From contig NZ_CP110680.1 in assembly GCF_028583725.1 (NCBI RefSeq), positions 1,860,001 to 1,924,000 on the forward strand: DNA of 64,000 nt, in the 5' to 3' direction. Under the pieces are notes generated by a model. That model was not told the DNA's origin. It did no database searches and saw only the letters and a list, made by a program, of their open reading frames with translations. Position numbers and translations under genes: made by a program. Shown here in pieces: positions 51,381 to 60,650 of the stretch. Numbering within the stretch: position 1 is the first letter of the stretch; each line of letters starts with the position of its first letter. Origin of the DNA: Cellulomonas fimi. Lineage in GTDB: Bacteria; Actinomycetota; Actinomycetes; Actinomycetales; Cellulomonadaceae.

Positions 51381-52271
51381 GTGCACCCGGAACACCCCCG
51401 CCGGACGCGCCGCCCGGCCCTGCTGACGGCAGGCCTCGCGGCCGTCGTCGTGGTCGCCCTGAGCGGTTGCTCCGATGAGGTCCAACGCGGCTGGCTGCCC
51501 GGCTCGTCGGACGCCGAGATCACCGACCAGACCGCCCGGATCGTCAGCCTGTGGCGTGGCTCCTGGATCGCCGCACTCATCGTCGGCCTCATCACCTGGG
51601 GCCTGATCCTGTGGTGCGTCGCGGTCTACCGGAAGCGCAAGAACGACGACGTGCTGCCCGTGCAGCTGCGCTACCACGTCCCGCTCGAGGTCATGTACGT
51701 GATCCTGCCGATCTTCATGGTCGGCGTGCTCTTCTACTACACGAACCGCGACATGTCGGCGATCAACGACACCTCCGCCGAGGCCGACCTGCACGTGCAG
51801 GCGATCGGCAAGCAGTGGAGCTGGGACTTCAACTACCTCGACGACGGCGCGTACGAGACCGGCGAGCACGCGCAGGACGTCGGCAGCACCGGGGCCCTCG
51901 AGGACCAGGTCACGCTGTACCTGCCGGTCGACGAGCGCGTCGAGTTCACGCTCGACTCGCGCGACGTCATCCACTCGTTCTGGATCCCGTCGTTCCTCTA
52001 CAAGATGGACATGATCCCGGGGAAGACCAACACGTTCCAGGTGACCCCCACCGAGGAGGGCACCTACCTCGGCAAGTGCGCCGAGCTCTGCGGCGAGTAC
52101 CACTCGTCGATGCTGTTCAACGTGAAGGTCGTCTCCCGCGAGGAGTACGACGCGCACATCCAGGAGCTCAAGGACAAGGGCCAGGAGGGCTCGCTGGGGC
52201 TCGAGTACAGCCGGCTGCAGGACGTGGACAGCGTCAGCAGCAGCACCACGCAGGAAGAGAGCGACCGCTGA
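51381..52271 (+). CDS. ctaC: Cytochrome c oxidase subunit II
   Basis: 296 residues from GTG 51381. Lipobox-like VALSGC signal region, two membrane helices (about 60-82 and 103-123), QWSWDF aromatic segment, and the CuA site HSFWIP with [12 protein letters not shown] (Cys, Cys, His, Met, Glu). Receives electrons from the cytochrome bcc complex on the outer face. The stop overlaps the ctaD start (TGATG). Confidence 0.95.
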   Translation: MHPEHPRRTRRPALLTAGLAAVVVVALSGCSDEVQRGWLPGSSDAEITDQTARIVSLWRGSWIAALIVGLITWGLILWCVAVYRKRKNDDVLPVQLRYHVPLEVMYVILPIFMVGVLFYYTNRDMSAINDTSAEADLHVQAIGKQWSWDFNYLDDGAYETGEHAQDVGSTGALEDQVTLYLPVDERVEFTLDSRDVIHSFWIPSFLYKMDMIPGKTNTFQVTPTEEGTYLGKCAELCGEYHSSMLFNVKVVSREEYDAHIQELKDKGQEGSLGLEYSRLQDVDSVSSSTTQEESDR

Positions 52272-54091
52272 TGGCCACCGCCGTGGAGAAGATCCCCGGA
52301 CTGGCGCCCTCGCGCCAGACCCTCGGGCGCACGGTGATCAAGTGGATCACCTCGACCGACCACAAGACGATCGGGTACATGTACCTGATCACGTCGTTCG
52401 TGTGGTTCGCGATCGGCGGCATCCTCGCCCTGCTCATCCGCGCCGAGCTGTTCACGCCGGGCATGGAGGTGTTCTCCTCCAAGGAGCAGTACAACCAGGC
52501 GTTCACGATGCACGGCACGATCATGCTGCTGCTGTTCGCGACGCCGCTGTTCGCCGGCTTCGCCAACGTGATCATGCCGCTGCAGATCGGCGCGCCCGAC
52601 GTGGCGTTCCCGCGGCTCAACATGTTCGCGTACTGGCTGTTCTTCTTCGGCGGCCTCATCGCCGCCGCCGGCTTCCTCACGCCGCAGGGGGCCGCGTCGT
52701 TCGGCTGGTTCGCCTACGCGCCTCTGTCGAACACCGTGTACTCACCCGGTGTCGGCGGTGACCTGTGGGTCTTCGGCCTCGCGCTCGGTGGTTTCGGCAC
52801 GATCCTCGGTGCCGTGAACTTCATCACCACGATCGTCACCATGCGCGCGCCCGGCATGACGATGTTCCGGATGCCGATCTTCACCTGGAACACCCTGGTG
52901 ACGTCGCTCCTGGTGCTCATGGCGTTCCCGCCGCTGGCCGCCGCGCTGTTCGCGCTCGGTGCCGACCGCCGCCTCGGCGCGCAGGTCTTCAACCCGGAGA
53001 ACGGCGGTGCGATCCTCTGGCAGCACCTGTTCTGGTTCTTCGGGCACCCGGAGGTCTACATCATCGCGCTGCCGTTCTTCGGCATCGTGACCGAGATCCT
53101 CCCGGTCTTCAGCCGCAAGCCGATCTTCGGCTACAAGGGCCTCGTCTACGCGACCATCGCGATCGCCGCCCTGTCCGTGACGGTGTGGGCGCACCACATG
53201 TACGTCACCGGCTCGGTCCTGCTGCCGTTCTTCGCGTTCATGACGATGCTCATCGCGGTGCCGACCGGCGTGAAGTTCTTCAACTGGATCGGCACGATGT
53301 GGCGCGGCAAGCTCACGTTCGAGACGCCGATGCTGTGGACGATCGGCTTCCTCGTCACGTTCCTGTTCGGCGGCCTGACGGGCATCATCCTGTCCAGCCC
53401 CGCGCTCGACTTCCAGCTCTCCGACTCGTACTTCGTCGTGGCGCACTTCCACTACGTCGTGTTCGGCACCGTCGTGTTCGCGATGTTCGCGGGCTTCTAC
53501 TTCTGGTGGCCCAAGATGACGGGCCGGATGCTCGACGAGCGCCTCGGCAAGATCCACTTCTGGCTGCTGTTCATCGGCTTCCACACGACGTTCCTCGTGC
53601 AGCACTGGCTCGGCGTCATCGGCATGCCCCGCCGGTACGCGGACTACTCGCCCGACGACGGCTTCACGTGGATGAACCAGCTCTCGACGGTCGGTGCGGC
53701 CGTGCTCGCGGCCTCGACGCTGCCGTTCCTGTGGAACGTCTACATCACGTGGCGCAACGCCCCGAAGGTGACCGTCGACGACCCGTGGGGCTACGGCGCC
53801 TCGCTCGAGTGGGCCACCTCCTGCCCGCCGCCGCGGCACAACTTCACGTCGCTCCCGCGCATCCGCTCCGAGCGTCCCGCGTTCGACCTGCACCACCCCG
53901 AGGTCGCCGCCATGGACTACGTCGAGCCGAACCCCGGTCCGCTCGACTGGGAGGCGGACCGCCGCGGCGAGACCGAGGTCGCGGTCGACCGTGTCGTCGA
54001 GGGCAAGGGCGAGCCCGAGCAGTCGTCCACCACGATCGTCGAGGACCGTCCGCAGGACCGTCCCGGCACCGACAAGGAGGGTGACCGGTGA
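52271..54091 (+). CDS. ctaD: Cytochrome c oxidase subunit I (aa3-type)
   Basis: 606 residues, twelve helices. Heme a ligand His in [12 protein letters not shown], CuB ligand and Tyr crosslink in [26 protein letters not shown] with the His pair, and the heme a/a3 His pair in [17 protein letters not shown]- and K-channel regions are in place. A soluble C-terminal extension of about 60 residues rich in Asp/Glu/Arg is typical of actinobacterial CtaD. It reduces oxygen and pumps protons. Confidence 0.97.
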   Translation: MATAVEKIPGLAPSRQTLGRTVIKWITSTDHKTIGYMYLITSFVWFAIGGILALLIRAELFTPGMEVFSSKEQYNQAFTMHGTIMLLLFATPLFAGFANVIMPLQIGAPDVAFPRLNMFAYWLFFFGGLIAAAGFLTPQGAASFGWFAYAPLSNTVYSPGVGGDLWVFGLALGGFGTILGAVNFITTIVTMRAPGMTMFRMPIFTWNTLVTSLLVLMAFPPLAAALFALGADRRLGAQVFNPENGGAILWQHLFWFFGHPEVYIIALPFFGIVTEILPVFSRKPIFGYKGLVYATIAIAALSVTVWAHHMYVTGSVLLPFFAFMTMLIAVPTGVKFFNWIGTMWRGKLTFETPMLWTIGFLVTFLFGGLTGIILSSPALDFQLSDSYFVVAHFHYVVFGTVVFAMFAGFYFWWPKMTGRMLDERLGKIHFWLLFIGFHTTFLVQHWLGVIGMPRRYADYSPDDGFTWMNQLSTVGAAVLAASTLPFLWNVYITWRNAPKVTVDDPWGYGASLEWATSCPPPRHNFTSLPRIRSERPAFDLHHPEVAAMDYVEPNPGPLDWEADRRGETEVAVDRVVEGKGEPEQSSTTIVEDRPQDRPGTDKEGDR

Positions 54092-54486
54092 GGCTCGAGG
54101 CCAAGCTCTTCCTCTACGGGCTGCTGTTCTTCGTCCCGGTCGGGCTGATCTACGCGCTCTGGAGCGACGGTGAGCCCGTCGGCACCGTCGGCATCCCGCT
54201 CGTCGGCGGCCTCGTCGGCATGATCGGTGCGTACTTCGCGCTCCTCGCGCGGCGCATCGACCCGCGCCCCGAGGACGACGAGTACGGCGAGATCGAGCAG
54301 GGCGCCGGCGACCAGGGCGTGTTCAGCCCGTGGAGCTGGTGGCCGCTGGTCATCGGTGCCGCGGCCGCGGTGATGTTCCTCGGCCTCGCGATCGGCTTCT
54401 GGGTGGCGATCATCGGCGCGATCCTCGGCGTCATCGGTCTCGTCGGCTGGGTGTTCGAGTTCTCCCGGGGGCAGCACGCCCACTGA
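54088..54486 (+). CDS. ctaF: Cytochrome c oxidase subunit IV (actinobacterial)
   Basis: 132 residues from GTG 54088, overlapping the ctaD stop. Four helices: [48 protein letters not shown], then after an acidic loop with [46 protein letters not shown]. This is the CtaF subunit specific to actinobacterial oxidases. ctaE and qcrCAB are not in this window. Confidence 0.92.
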   Translation: MRLEAKLFLYGLLFFVPVGLIYALWSDGEPVGTVGIPLVGGLVGMIGAYFALLARRIDPRPEDDEYGEIEQGAGDQGVFSPWSWWPLVIGAAAAVMFLGLAIGFWVAIIGAILGVIGLVGWVFEFSRGQHAH

Positions 54487-54727
54487 TGGGTTCCCTCGCC
54501 CGCGCGGCGCACCCTCCTGCGGGTCGCGGCGCGGCCGGGGACCCGCCGAGCTGCTGCGCCGCCGGCTCTCCCGAGCCGCGTAGGCCCACGGGGTCGTCCT
54601 CGTGCACGGTGGCCGGACCGCGTGCACGCCGTGCACGGGGTCGACGGGCTCGGCACGGACGTCGGCCCGACGGAGCAGCCGATTCACAGGTCGGCTTCGA
54701 CCCCGGGGCCGGGTGAGATCTGGCAGG
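54487..54727. other. Non-coding gap before the biosynthesis-like cluster
   Basis: 241 bp with no supportable gene. It holds three copies of the 8-bp palindrome CGTGCACG (54601, 54621, 54630), which could be repeated half-sites of a cluster regulator. No clear -10 box was found close to the first cluster gene. Confidence 0.35.
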
Positions 54728-56026
54728 GTGTCCGAGGTGACCGCAGACGAGCGAGGGCTCGACCTGTATGGCGAGTCGACCGTCGTGGTCGAGGGCGCCG
54801 TCGAGGCGCGAGGTTGCCGCGTGCGCGTCAGGCGGTCGGGGGGCGCCCTGTGCACGGTCGTCGACGCAGGGCGGACGGCGGAGCGGACGAGCACCGGACC
54901 GTTGACGCGCGACCTGCTCATGGGGTTGCTCCCGTCAGGTCCGGGCCTGACCGAGGTGCGGGCAGCGGCTGCCGCGCAGGATCTGGAACCGCCGGTCGTC
55001 CCCGAGGTCGTCGAGGCGTGGGTCGCGGGGACCGCAGCCGTGCTGGGTGCCGTCGGGCGGGGCGCGGACGGACGGCGCGACGGCGAGCTCCGCGTCACGA
55101 CGCTCGTGGGCGTGCGCCGGGCACTCGCGTGGTCGAGCCAGGGACGTGTCTTCAGGACGGTCGCCACGCCGTTCTGCCGGGTCCGCGTCACGGTCCACGG
55201 GGGCGGCGTGAGCGGAGTCGAGTCCTGGAGCGGAGACGTGCTCCCCGACGTCGCGACCGCGGAGAGCCTCGGGGCCGCGGCGGTCGCGCGACGTTCGGAC
55301 CTCGCCCACGCGGTGCCGGTGCCGACGACCCGCGCCGACGTGGTGCTGTCCGGGCGCGCCGCGGGCTACCTGGTGCACGAGGCGATCGGGCACGCGCTCG
55401 AAGGGACCCGGGCGAGCGCCGGCCACGCCGTACGGCGGGCCGGCGGTCGCCGTCTCGACCCGATGCTCACGGTGGTGGAGGACGCGCGCTCTCCGCAGGC
55501 ATGGGTTCCCGCGCGGTACGACGACGAGGGGACCTCCACGGGGCCCGTGGTCCTCGTCGCCGAGGGCGCGGTCGTCGACACGCTGACGGTGTCGCGCGAA
55601 CGCTCCTTGAGTGGCGCGCACCGCGGTGGCAACGCCCGGCGTTCGGGCCTGTCGGGAGCCCGTCCGCGGATGCGCCACACCATCCTGGCGCCGGGTGCCG
55701 ACGACGCGGATCAGGTGATGGCGTCCGTCCGTACCGGGATCTACGTCGACGAGGTGGACTACGCGTCGGCGGACCCGCGCGACGGAGACTTCAGTCTTCG
55801 TGTCGAGCGCGCGCGGCTCATCGACCGGGGCGTGCTCGGTCCGCCGCTGCGGACGCACTTCCTGCGTGGTTCCGTCGCGGCCCTCGAGCACGTCGAGGCG
55901 CTCGGGTCGGACGTCTCCGTGGACCGCGGGATGTGCGGTCGGGGCGGCCAGTGGGTCCCTGTGTCCTACAGCGCCCCGACCCTGCGGCTGGGAGCGCTCT
56001 CGGTGGTGGGTGAGGCGGATGCCTGA
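54728..56026 (+). CDS. TldD-like metalloprotease subunit
   Basis: 432 residues from GTG 54728; GTG 54737 is an alternative. The TldD/PmbA fold contains the zinc motif HEAIGH (217-222) in YLVHEAIGHALEG, and later GLSGARPRMRHTILAPG with a C-rich GMCGRGGQWVPVSYSAPTLRLG end (third ligand Cys likely). TldD with TldE cleaves unfolded peptides, for example in microcin B17 maturation and CcdA removal. As the first gene of a cluster with exporter and modifying enzymes, it may trim a peptide product or precursor (inference). Overlaps the next gene by 8 bp. Confidence 0.82.
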   Translation: MSEVTADERGLDLYGESTVVVEGAVEARGCRVRVRRSGGALCTVVDAGRTAERTSTGPLTRDLLMGLLPSGPGLTEVRAAAAAQDLEPPVVPEVVEAWVAGTAAVLGAVGRGADGRRDGELRVTTLVGVRRALAWSSQGRVFRTVATPFCRVRVTVHGGGVSGVESWSGDVLPDVATAESLGAAAVARRSDLAHAVPVPTTRADVVLSGRAAGYLVHEAIGHALEGTRASAGHAVRRAGGRRLDPMLTVVEDARSPQAWVPARYDDEGTSTGPVVLVAEGAVVDTLTVSRERSLSGAHRGGNARRSGLSGARPRMRHTILAPGADDADQVMASVRTGIYVDEVDYASADPRDGDFSLRVERARLIDRGVLGPPLRTHFLRGSVAALEHVEALGSDVSVDRGMCGRGGQWVPVSYSAPTLRLGALSVVGEADA

Positions 56027-57353
56027 CGGACTCCTCGCCTGGCCCCCCGCCCTCGACACGCTCGACGGCCTCGTCGCCGACGCCCGGCTCGGCGAGGTGA
56101 TCGAGGCGTTCGCACGCGTCGTGGCGATGCACGTCGTGGTGCGGACGGGGCAGGGGGCACTCTCGACCCAGGAGCTCGTCACGGCGAGCGTCGACGTCGT
56201 GAGCCATGCCGAGGGACGTGCGGGGGCCGCTTCGACGGACGGCCTGGACCACGGAACGCTCCGGGAGGCGCTCGGCGATGCCCGACGTGCGCGGACGGCG
56301 TGCGACCTGCCCGCTCCGCCGCCCTCACCGACCGTGGCGGCCCCCGGCTTCGTCTCGGTCACCGACGCGCCCAGCGAGCTCGAGCGCCTCGACGCGCTCG
56401 CACGCGAGCTCGCCGCCGACGACGTGCGCGTCACGGTGGGCGAGACGTCGCGCCACGTGCGCCGCACCCTGTCGGTGCAGGGCGGCGCGTCGTACGCCAC
56501 GCGGGAGGTCCAGACGCATCTCGTGGTGACGTCGGGGGCCGCCGCCGGTGCGCAGACCGCGACCGTGACGAGGTCGCTCGCCGAGGTCGACGTCGCGGCC
56601 CTGCGTCACGCGCTCGACGACGCCCGGCGCCGGCGCACCGCCGGTGGCGCCGCGCCGGCCGGGTCCGGGGGATCGACGTCCGCGGACCCGGGGGCGGCGG
56701 TCGAGTGGGTGCTCCTCGCCCCCCGTGCGGCGGCGCGGTTGCTCTCGTGGGTGGTCCCCGTCCTCGCGACGCTCGAGGTCGCCGGGGTCGCGCCCGGGAC
56801 CCGTGTCGGCGAGCTGGGTCTGGCGATCGTCGACGACCAGAGCAGCGACCACCCGAACGGGCACGCGTTCGACGACCTCGGCATCCCCGGACGAGTGGTG
56901 GAGCTCGTGTCCGGCGGCGTGTTCCGCACCGGGCTCCGCGCGTCGCCGGTCGGCGAGGAGTCGACGTCGAGCGCCGTGCGGGGGGAGAACCTGACGGCGG
57001 CTCCGGCGTTCTGCCGGCTGTCGCCGACGACGGAGCGGCTCGTCGTCCCGCGTGGTCGAGGACTCGTCGTCGACGACCTGTCGGTGCTGCACGGGGTGGC
57101 CGACGTCGCGGCCGACGCCGCGATGTTCGAGCTGAGAGGCACGACGACCGGTGCGGACTGTGCCGAGGCGCCGGCGCGCTACCTGTGGTCCGCGACCGTT
57201 CTCGACGTCCTGGCAGCCGTGCGTGAGGTGGAGAAAGAATCACGCACGTACCGGTATCGCGGCCTCTATGGTGGTGCACGGACCATTCTCCGGCCCGATC
57301 CCGGACGTCTGAAGCCGTATGTGACCGGGTCGCGACGACCGGCCGGAGAATAG
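56019..57353 (+). CDS. TldE-like partner protein
   Basis: 444 residues. PmbA/TldE-like layout without HExxH: a helical N-terminal domain (about 1-110) and a beta-barrel C-terminal domain with AVEWVLLAPRAAARLLSWVVPVLAT, DDQSSDHPNGHAFDDLGIPGRVVELVSGGVFRTGLRASPVG and TVLDVLAAVREVEKESRTYRYRGLYGG. It should form the heterodimer with the TldD protein, carrying no metal itself. A 43-bp gap separates it from the ABC ATPase gene. Confidence 0.78.
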   Translation: MPDGLLAWPPALDTLDGLVADARLGEVIEAFARVVAMHVVVRTGQGALSTQELVTASVDVVSHAEGRAGAASTDGLDHGTLREALGDARRARTACDLPAPPPSPTVAAPGFVSVTDAPSELERLDALARELAADDVRVTVGETSRHVRRTLSVQGGASYATREVQTHLVVTSGAAAGAQTATVTRSLAEVDVAALRHALDDARRRRTAGGAAPAGSGGSTSADPGAAVEWVLLAPRAAARLLSWVVPVLATLEVAGVAPGTRVGELGLAIVDDQSSDHPNGHAFDDLGIPGRVVELVSGGVFRTGLRASPVGEESTSSAVRGENLTAAPAFCRLSPTTERLVVPRGRGLVVDDLSVLHGVADVAADAAMFELRGTTTGADCAEAPARYLWSATVLDVLAAVREVEKESRTYRYRGLYGGARTILRPDPGRLKPYVTGSRRPAGE

Positions 57354-57396
57354 CCGCCGGAAATCAGGGCGTGCGGAGCCGAAAAAAGGGGGCAGG

Positions 57397-58386
57397 GTGC
57401 AGGGCGAGAATGCGGACCAGGCGATACCGGCCATTGAGGTCGTCGATCTGACACGTGACTTCACGGTCGCGGGCGGGACGGTGCGTGCGCTCGACCACGT
57501 GTCGTTCTCGGTGCCCGCGGGCCAGTGCGTCGCCGTGCTCGGGGTCAACGGTGCGGGCAAGACGACGCTCGCCAAGATCCTGTCGACACTGCTCCTCCCG
57601 ACGTCCGGCACGGCGCGCGTGCACGGGCACGACGTCGTCGCCCGCACCGCCGAGGCGCGCGGGCTGGTGTCCGTCGTGCTCGGCGGTGACCGCGGGCTCT
57701 ACTCGATGCTCACGGGCGCGGAGAATCTTGCGTACTGCGGGATGCTCGCCGGCGTCCGCCGGCAGGAGCGGCGGTCACGGGTCCGCGCGCTCCTGCGTCA
57801 GGTCGGGCTGAGCGAGGCGGCGGACCGCCGGGTCGAGACGTACTCGAAGGGCATGAAGCAGCGTCTGCACATCGCGGCGGGCCTCATCGCCGAGCCGCGC
57901 GTCCTGCTGCTCGACGAGCCGACGGTCGGTCTCGATCCCAACGAGGCTGCCCGCCTGCGCGAGCAGATCGCCGCGCTGCGGGTCGACGGCGTCACCATCC
58001 TCCTCACCAGCCACTACCTCGTGGACGTCGAGCGGCTCGCCGAGCGCGTCCTCATGGTGCGCGCGGGACGCGTCACGCATGACATGGGGGTGCGCGAGTT
58101 CGCCGAGTCGGTCGGCTACGCGGCGACGGTGCGCATGACGGTCGCGGGCGACCTGCCGACGTCGCTCGTCGACGCCGTCTCGGCCGTGCCCGGGGTCAAG
58201 GCGGCGTCCGGGGAGCCGTCCTCCGGCGGCCGGGAGACGGTGCTGACCGCGCTCGTCGAGCGCTGGGACCCGTTCGTGCTCACCGCGCTGGGTGCGGCAC
58301 TGGGCCGCGCTGAGCTCGTGGACATGACGGTGCGGGAGGCGAGCCTGGACGAGGCGTTCGCGGCGATGAGCGAGGTCACAGGGTGA
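57397..58386 (+). CDS. ABC transporter ATP-binding protein
   Basis: 329 residues from GTG 57397 with an AGGGGG site. Walker A GVNGAGKTT, signature YSKGMKQRL (in place of LSGGQ, as in DrrA-type exporters), Walker B RVLLLDEPTVGLD, H-loop His in LLTSHYLVDVERLA. A C-terminal extension of about 90 residues resembles that of CcmA/DrrA drug-export ATPases. It pairs with the two permeases that follow and is coupled to the first by GTGA. Confidence 0.92.
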   Translation: MQGENADQAIPAIEVVDLTRDFTVAGGTVRALDHVSFSVPAGQCVAVLGVNGAGKTTLAKILSTLLLPTSGTARVHGHDVVARTAEARGLVSVVLGGDRGLYSMLTGAENLAYCGMLAGVRRQERRSRVRALLRQVGLSEAADRRVETYSKGMKQRLHIAAGLIAEPRVLLLDEPTVGLDPNEAARLREQIAALRVDGVTILLTSHYLVDVERLAERVLMVRAGRVTHDMGVREFAESVGYAATVRMTVAGDLPTSLVDAVSAVPGVKAASGEPSSGGRETVLTALVERWDPFVLTALGAALGRAELVDMTVREASLDEAFAAMSEVTG

Positions 58387-59201
58387 GCGGCACCGCTCTC
58401 GACAGTGGCGCGCAGCTCGTGCCGAGGAGGCCGTCGGCGCCGGACGCCGTCGTCGCGTCGGCTGTCATGCAGGTCCGGCAGAACCTGGTCCACCCGATGA
58501 CGTTCGCCGCGGGCGTGCTGAACCCGCTCATGTTCCTCGCGATCGTGGTCGTCCCGCGCGAGGAGCGTCTGTCCGGCGCCGACGTGACGGCCGTGCTCTC
58601 CGGGGTGACGCTGGCCACGTTCTGGGCCGCGTGCGTCTGGGGCGGTGTCGGGATCCTGCGCCGCGAGCGCTGGAGCGGGACGTTCTACCGCTCGGTGACC
58701 GCGGTGCAGGACGCGCGCTGGGTGCTGCTCGGGAAGGTCGCCGGCGCGACCGCCCTCAACCTCGTCGTGGTCCTCGCGAGCCTCACCGCAGGAAGCCTGG
58801 TGCTCGGCCTCCGCCCCGAGGTGGAGCACCCGGCTGCCCTCCTGCTCGGCTTCGCGGCCACGGTGGTCTCGGGCACCGCGGCCGCGCAGCTCGTCGGCTC
58901 CCTGCTCGTGGTGACGCGGTACGGCGTCGCGCTCTCGAACGCCATCAGCACGCCCGTGATGCTGCTGGGCGGCACGATCCTGCCCCTGACGTTCCTCGTG
59001 CCGCCGGCCCGGTGGCTCTCCCGGACCATCAGCCTGTCGTGGCTGCAGGACTTCCTCGCCTCGGCGGCGACGGGGCCCGTGGCCTGGTGGGCGTTGGGCG
59101 GGGCCGCCGTCACGACCACGGTGTACGCGGTCCTCGGCTGGAGGCTGCTCACGACGATGGTCGACCGCGCACGGAGGGAGGCGACCCTTGACCTCTTCTG
59201 A
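58383..59201 (+). CDS. ABC-2 type permease, first subunit
   Basis: 272 residues from GTG 58383. Six helices with the ABC-2 layout: an N-terminal amphipathic helix (MQVRQNLVHPMTFAAGVLNPLMFLAIVV), then RRERWSGTFYRSVTAVQDARWVLLGKVAG and a C-terminal LSWLQDFLASAATGPVAWWAL. Likely exports the cluster product or provides immunity. The second permease starts 14 bp before its stop. Confidence 0.85.
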   Translation: MSGTALDSGAQLVPRRPSAPDAVVASAVMQVRQNLVHPMTFAAGVLNPLMFLAIVVVPREERLSGADVTAVLSGVTLATFWAACVWGGVGILRRERWSGTFYRSVTAVQDARWVLLGKVAGATALNLVVVLASLTAGSLVLGLRPEVEHPAALLLGFAATVVSGTAAAQLVGSLLVVTRYGVALSNAISTPVMLLGGTILPLTFLVPPARWLSRTISLSWLQDFLASAATGPVAWWALGGAAVTTTVYAVLGWRLLTTMVDRARREATLDLF

Positions 59202-60042
59202 CCGGCGCTCGGCAGTCGCGGACCCCGTCGCGGGGGTCGCCGGCCCGGCAGGTGACCGGCGTGCACCCGCTGCGGACTGGCTCGGAGCCACGCTGCAGGT
59301 GGGATGGCTCCTGTTCAGGCGTGAGAACCCCTGGCGACCGGTGGTGCTGACGAGCCAGTTCCGCATCGTGGCGGAGTGCCTGCTGTTCACGCTCCTCGGC
59401 GTCGTGGCGGGCGGACGGGCGGGCGGCGACTACTCCTTCGTCGGCGCGGTGTTCCTCGCGAGCACCTACTACACCGTGTCCATGATCTCCGACGTCCCGA
59501 TGCGTGACCGGATGGAGGGCACGTATCCGCAGCTCTCGCGTGCGGGTCGCGCGCCGTACCTGACGTTCGTGGTGCGGAGCCTGCCCGTGGTCGGTGCCGG
59601 TGCGGTCGCCGCGGTGGTGGCGGGCGTCGTGGTCGGCGCGGTCACCGGCCGCCTGGACATCCTCGTGGCGATGGCGCCCGGCATCCCGCTGCTGGTCGCG
59701 GCGTGCGTGAGCGGTGGCGCGGTCGGGCTGTTCGTCATCGCCCCGGCGATCGGCACCCGGTACGACGCGCTCACCTACAACACGATGACCGCGCTGATCG
59801 TGGTCTTCTCGGGGGCGCTCATCCCGACCGGCCGCCACGGCGTCCTCGACGCCCTGGGGGGCGTCCTGCCGCTCCACCACGCGATCGCCGGGAGCCGGGC
59901 GGCGATGGACGGGCAGCCATGGGGTGCCTCCCTGCTCGCGGAGCTCGCCGTGGCGGCGGGGTGGGCGCTGGTCGCCGCGTTCACCTACCACGCCATGGAC
60001 CGACGGGGCCGGACGACCGGCCGCGGTGCCTTCTCCTCGTGA
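59188..60042 (+). CDS. ABC-2 type permease, second subunit
   Basis: 284 residues from TTG 59188, supported by GGAGGGAGG upstream. Six helices, with the coupling-helix region MRDRMEGTYPQLSRAGRAPYLTFVVRSLPVVGAG and GALIPTGRHGVLDALGGVLPLHHAIAGSRAAMDG. It completes a DrrABC-like heteromeric exporter. The transcript probably ends soon after; a new promoter precedes the next gene. Confidence 0.83.
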   Translation: MTSSDRRSAVADPVAGVAGPAGDRRAPAADWLGATLQVGWLLFRRENPWRPVVLTSQFRIVAECLLFTLLGVVAGGRAGGDYSFVGAVFLASTYYTVSMISDVPMRDRMEGTYPQLSRAGRAPYLTFVVRSLPVVGAGAVAAVVAGVVVGAVTGRLDILVAMAPGIPLLVAACVSGGAVGLFVIAPAIGTRYDALTYNTMTALIVVFSGALIPTGRHGVLDALGGVLPLHHAIAGSRAAMDGQPWGASLLAELAVAAGWALVAAFTYHAMDRRGRTTGRGAFSS

Positions 60043-60145
60043 CCGCGACGGAGCGGTCCGCTCCTGACCCTTGCGCGCCACGAACGCCGTTTGCTATAGC
60101 GCCGCCCCTGATGTCATCGAAATCACTCAAACTGTCGCAGAAGGG

Positions 60146-60175
60146 TTGACTCGTCGAGGGCGACGGTTCTAGGTT
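60146..60175 (+). promoter_or_regulatory. Sigma-70-type promoter TTGACT-18-TAGGTT
   Basis: -35 TTGACT at 60146-60151 and -10 TAGGTT at 60170-60175, spacing 18 bp. The predicted start near 60182 gives a leader of about 115 nt before ATG 60297. The surrounding 60043-60296 is unusually AT-rich for this chromosome and shows no other gene. Confidence 0.65.
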
Positions 60176-60296
60176 CGGGGTGCTTCCAAATCAGGCGAAA
60201 TCCGACCTGGACGATCTTTGTCCTGGTCCGCGGAAGCGGCGCTCTTCTCACGATTTTCTCATGCACTTTCCCCTCACAATGCAAAGGTGCGTCTCC

Positions 60297-60650
60297 ATGG
60301 GTGATCCGATCGTCGAGCACATCAACAACGACAAGTTCGGCACGCCGGACGCCGAGAAGTACTGGTGGCACCACGCCTTCATCTTCAGGTGCTCGAGCAC
60401 GATCCACCCCGTGCTCCACCTCACGACCCTCACCACGCCCGACGGCAAGATGACGGTCTGCCCGGTGAGCGGTGACGAGGACGGACCCAATCTCGAGCAG
60501 GCGATCGCGGTCGCGAAGCGGCTCGCGTTCGAGGGTGCGAACAAGATCGACCTCTGCTCGGGCTTCAACGCGAAGCTCGCGAAGGCGATCCAGGAAGCGG
60601 TGGGCGACAGCTCGAAGGTCGCGGTGTCCATCCGCGCCAACGAGTTGTGA
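60297..60650 (+). CDS. DUF6506-like small protein
   Basis: 117 residues from ATG 60297 with AAAGGTG upstream; in-frame ATGs at 60261 and 60279 are alternatives. HAFIFRCSSTIHPVLHLTTLTTPDGKMTVCPVSG, then LEQAIAVAKRLAFEGANKIDLCSGFNAKLAKAIQEAVGDSSKVAVSIRANEL, matches my recollection of DUF6506 (a small alpha/beta fold with the LCGGF-like segment). The function is unknown. It has its own promoter and is coupled by GTGA to the ADA-like gene. It lacks a leader-core look, so it is more likely a small enzyme or binding protein than a precursor peptide. Confidence 0.6.
   Translation: MGDPIVEHINNDKFGTPDAEKYWWHHAFIFRCSSTIHPVLHLTTLTTPDGKMTVCPVSGDEDGPNLEQAIAVAKRLAFEGANKIDLCSGFNAKLAKAIQEAVGDSSKVAVSIRANEL

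Noticed and set aside
60180..60650. GTG 60180 as start of the DUF6506-like protein
   Set aside because: It would lie at or before the transcript start predicted by TTGACT-18-TAGGTT, and the added 39 residues are basic and unlike the family; ATG 60297 has a ribosome site.
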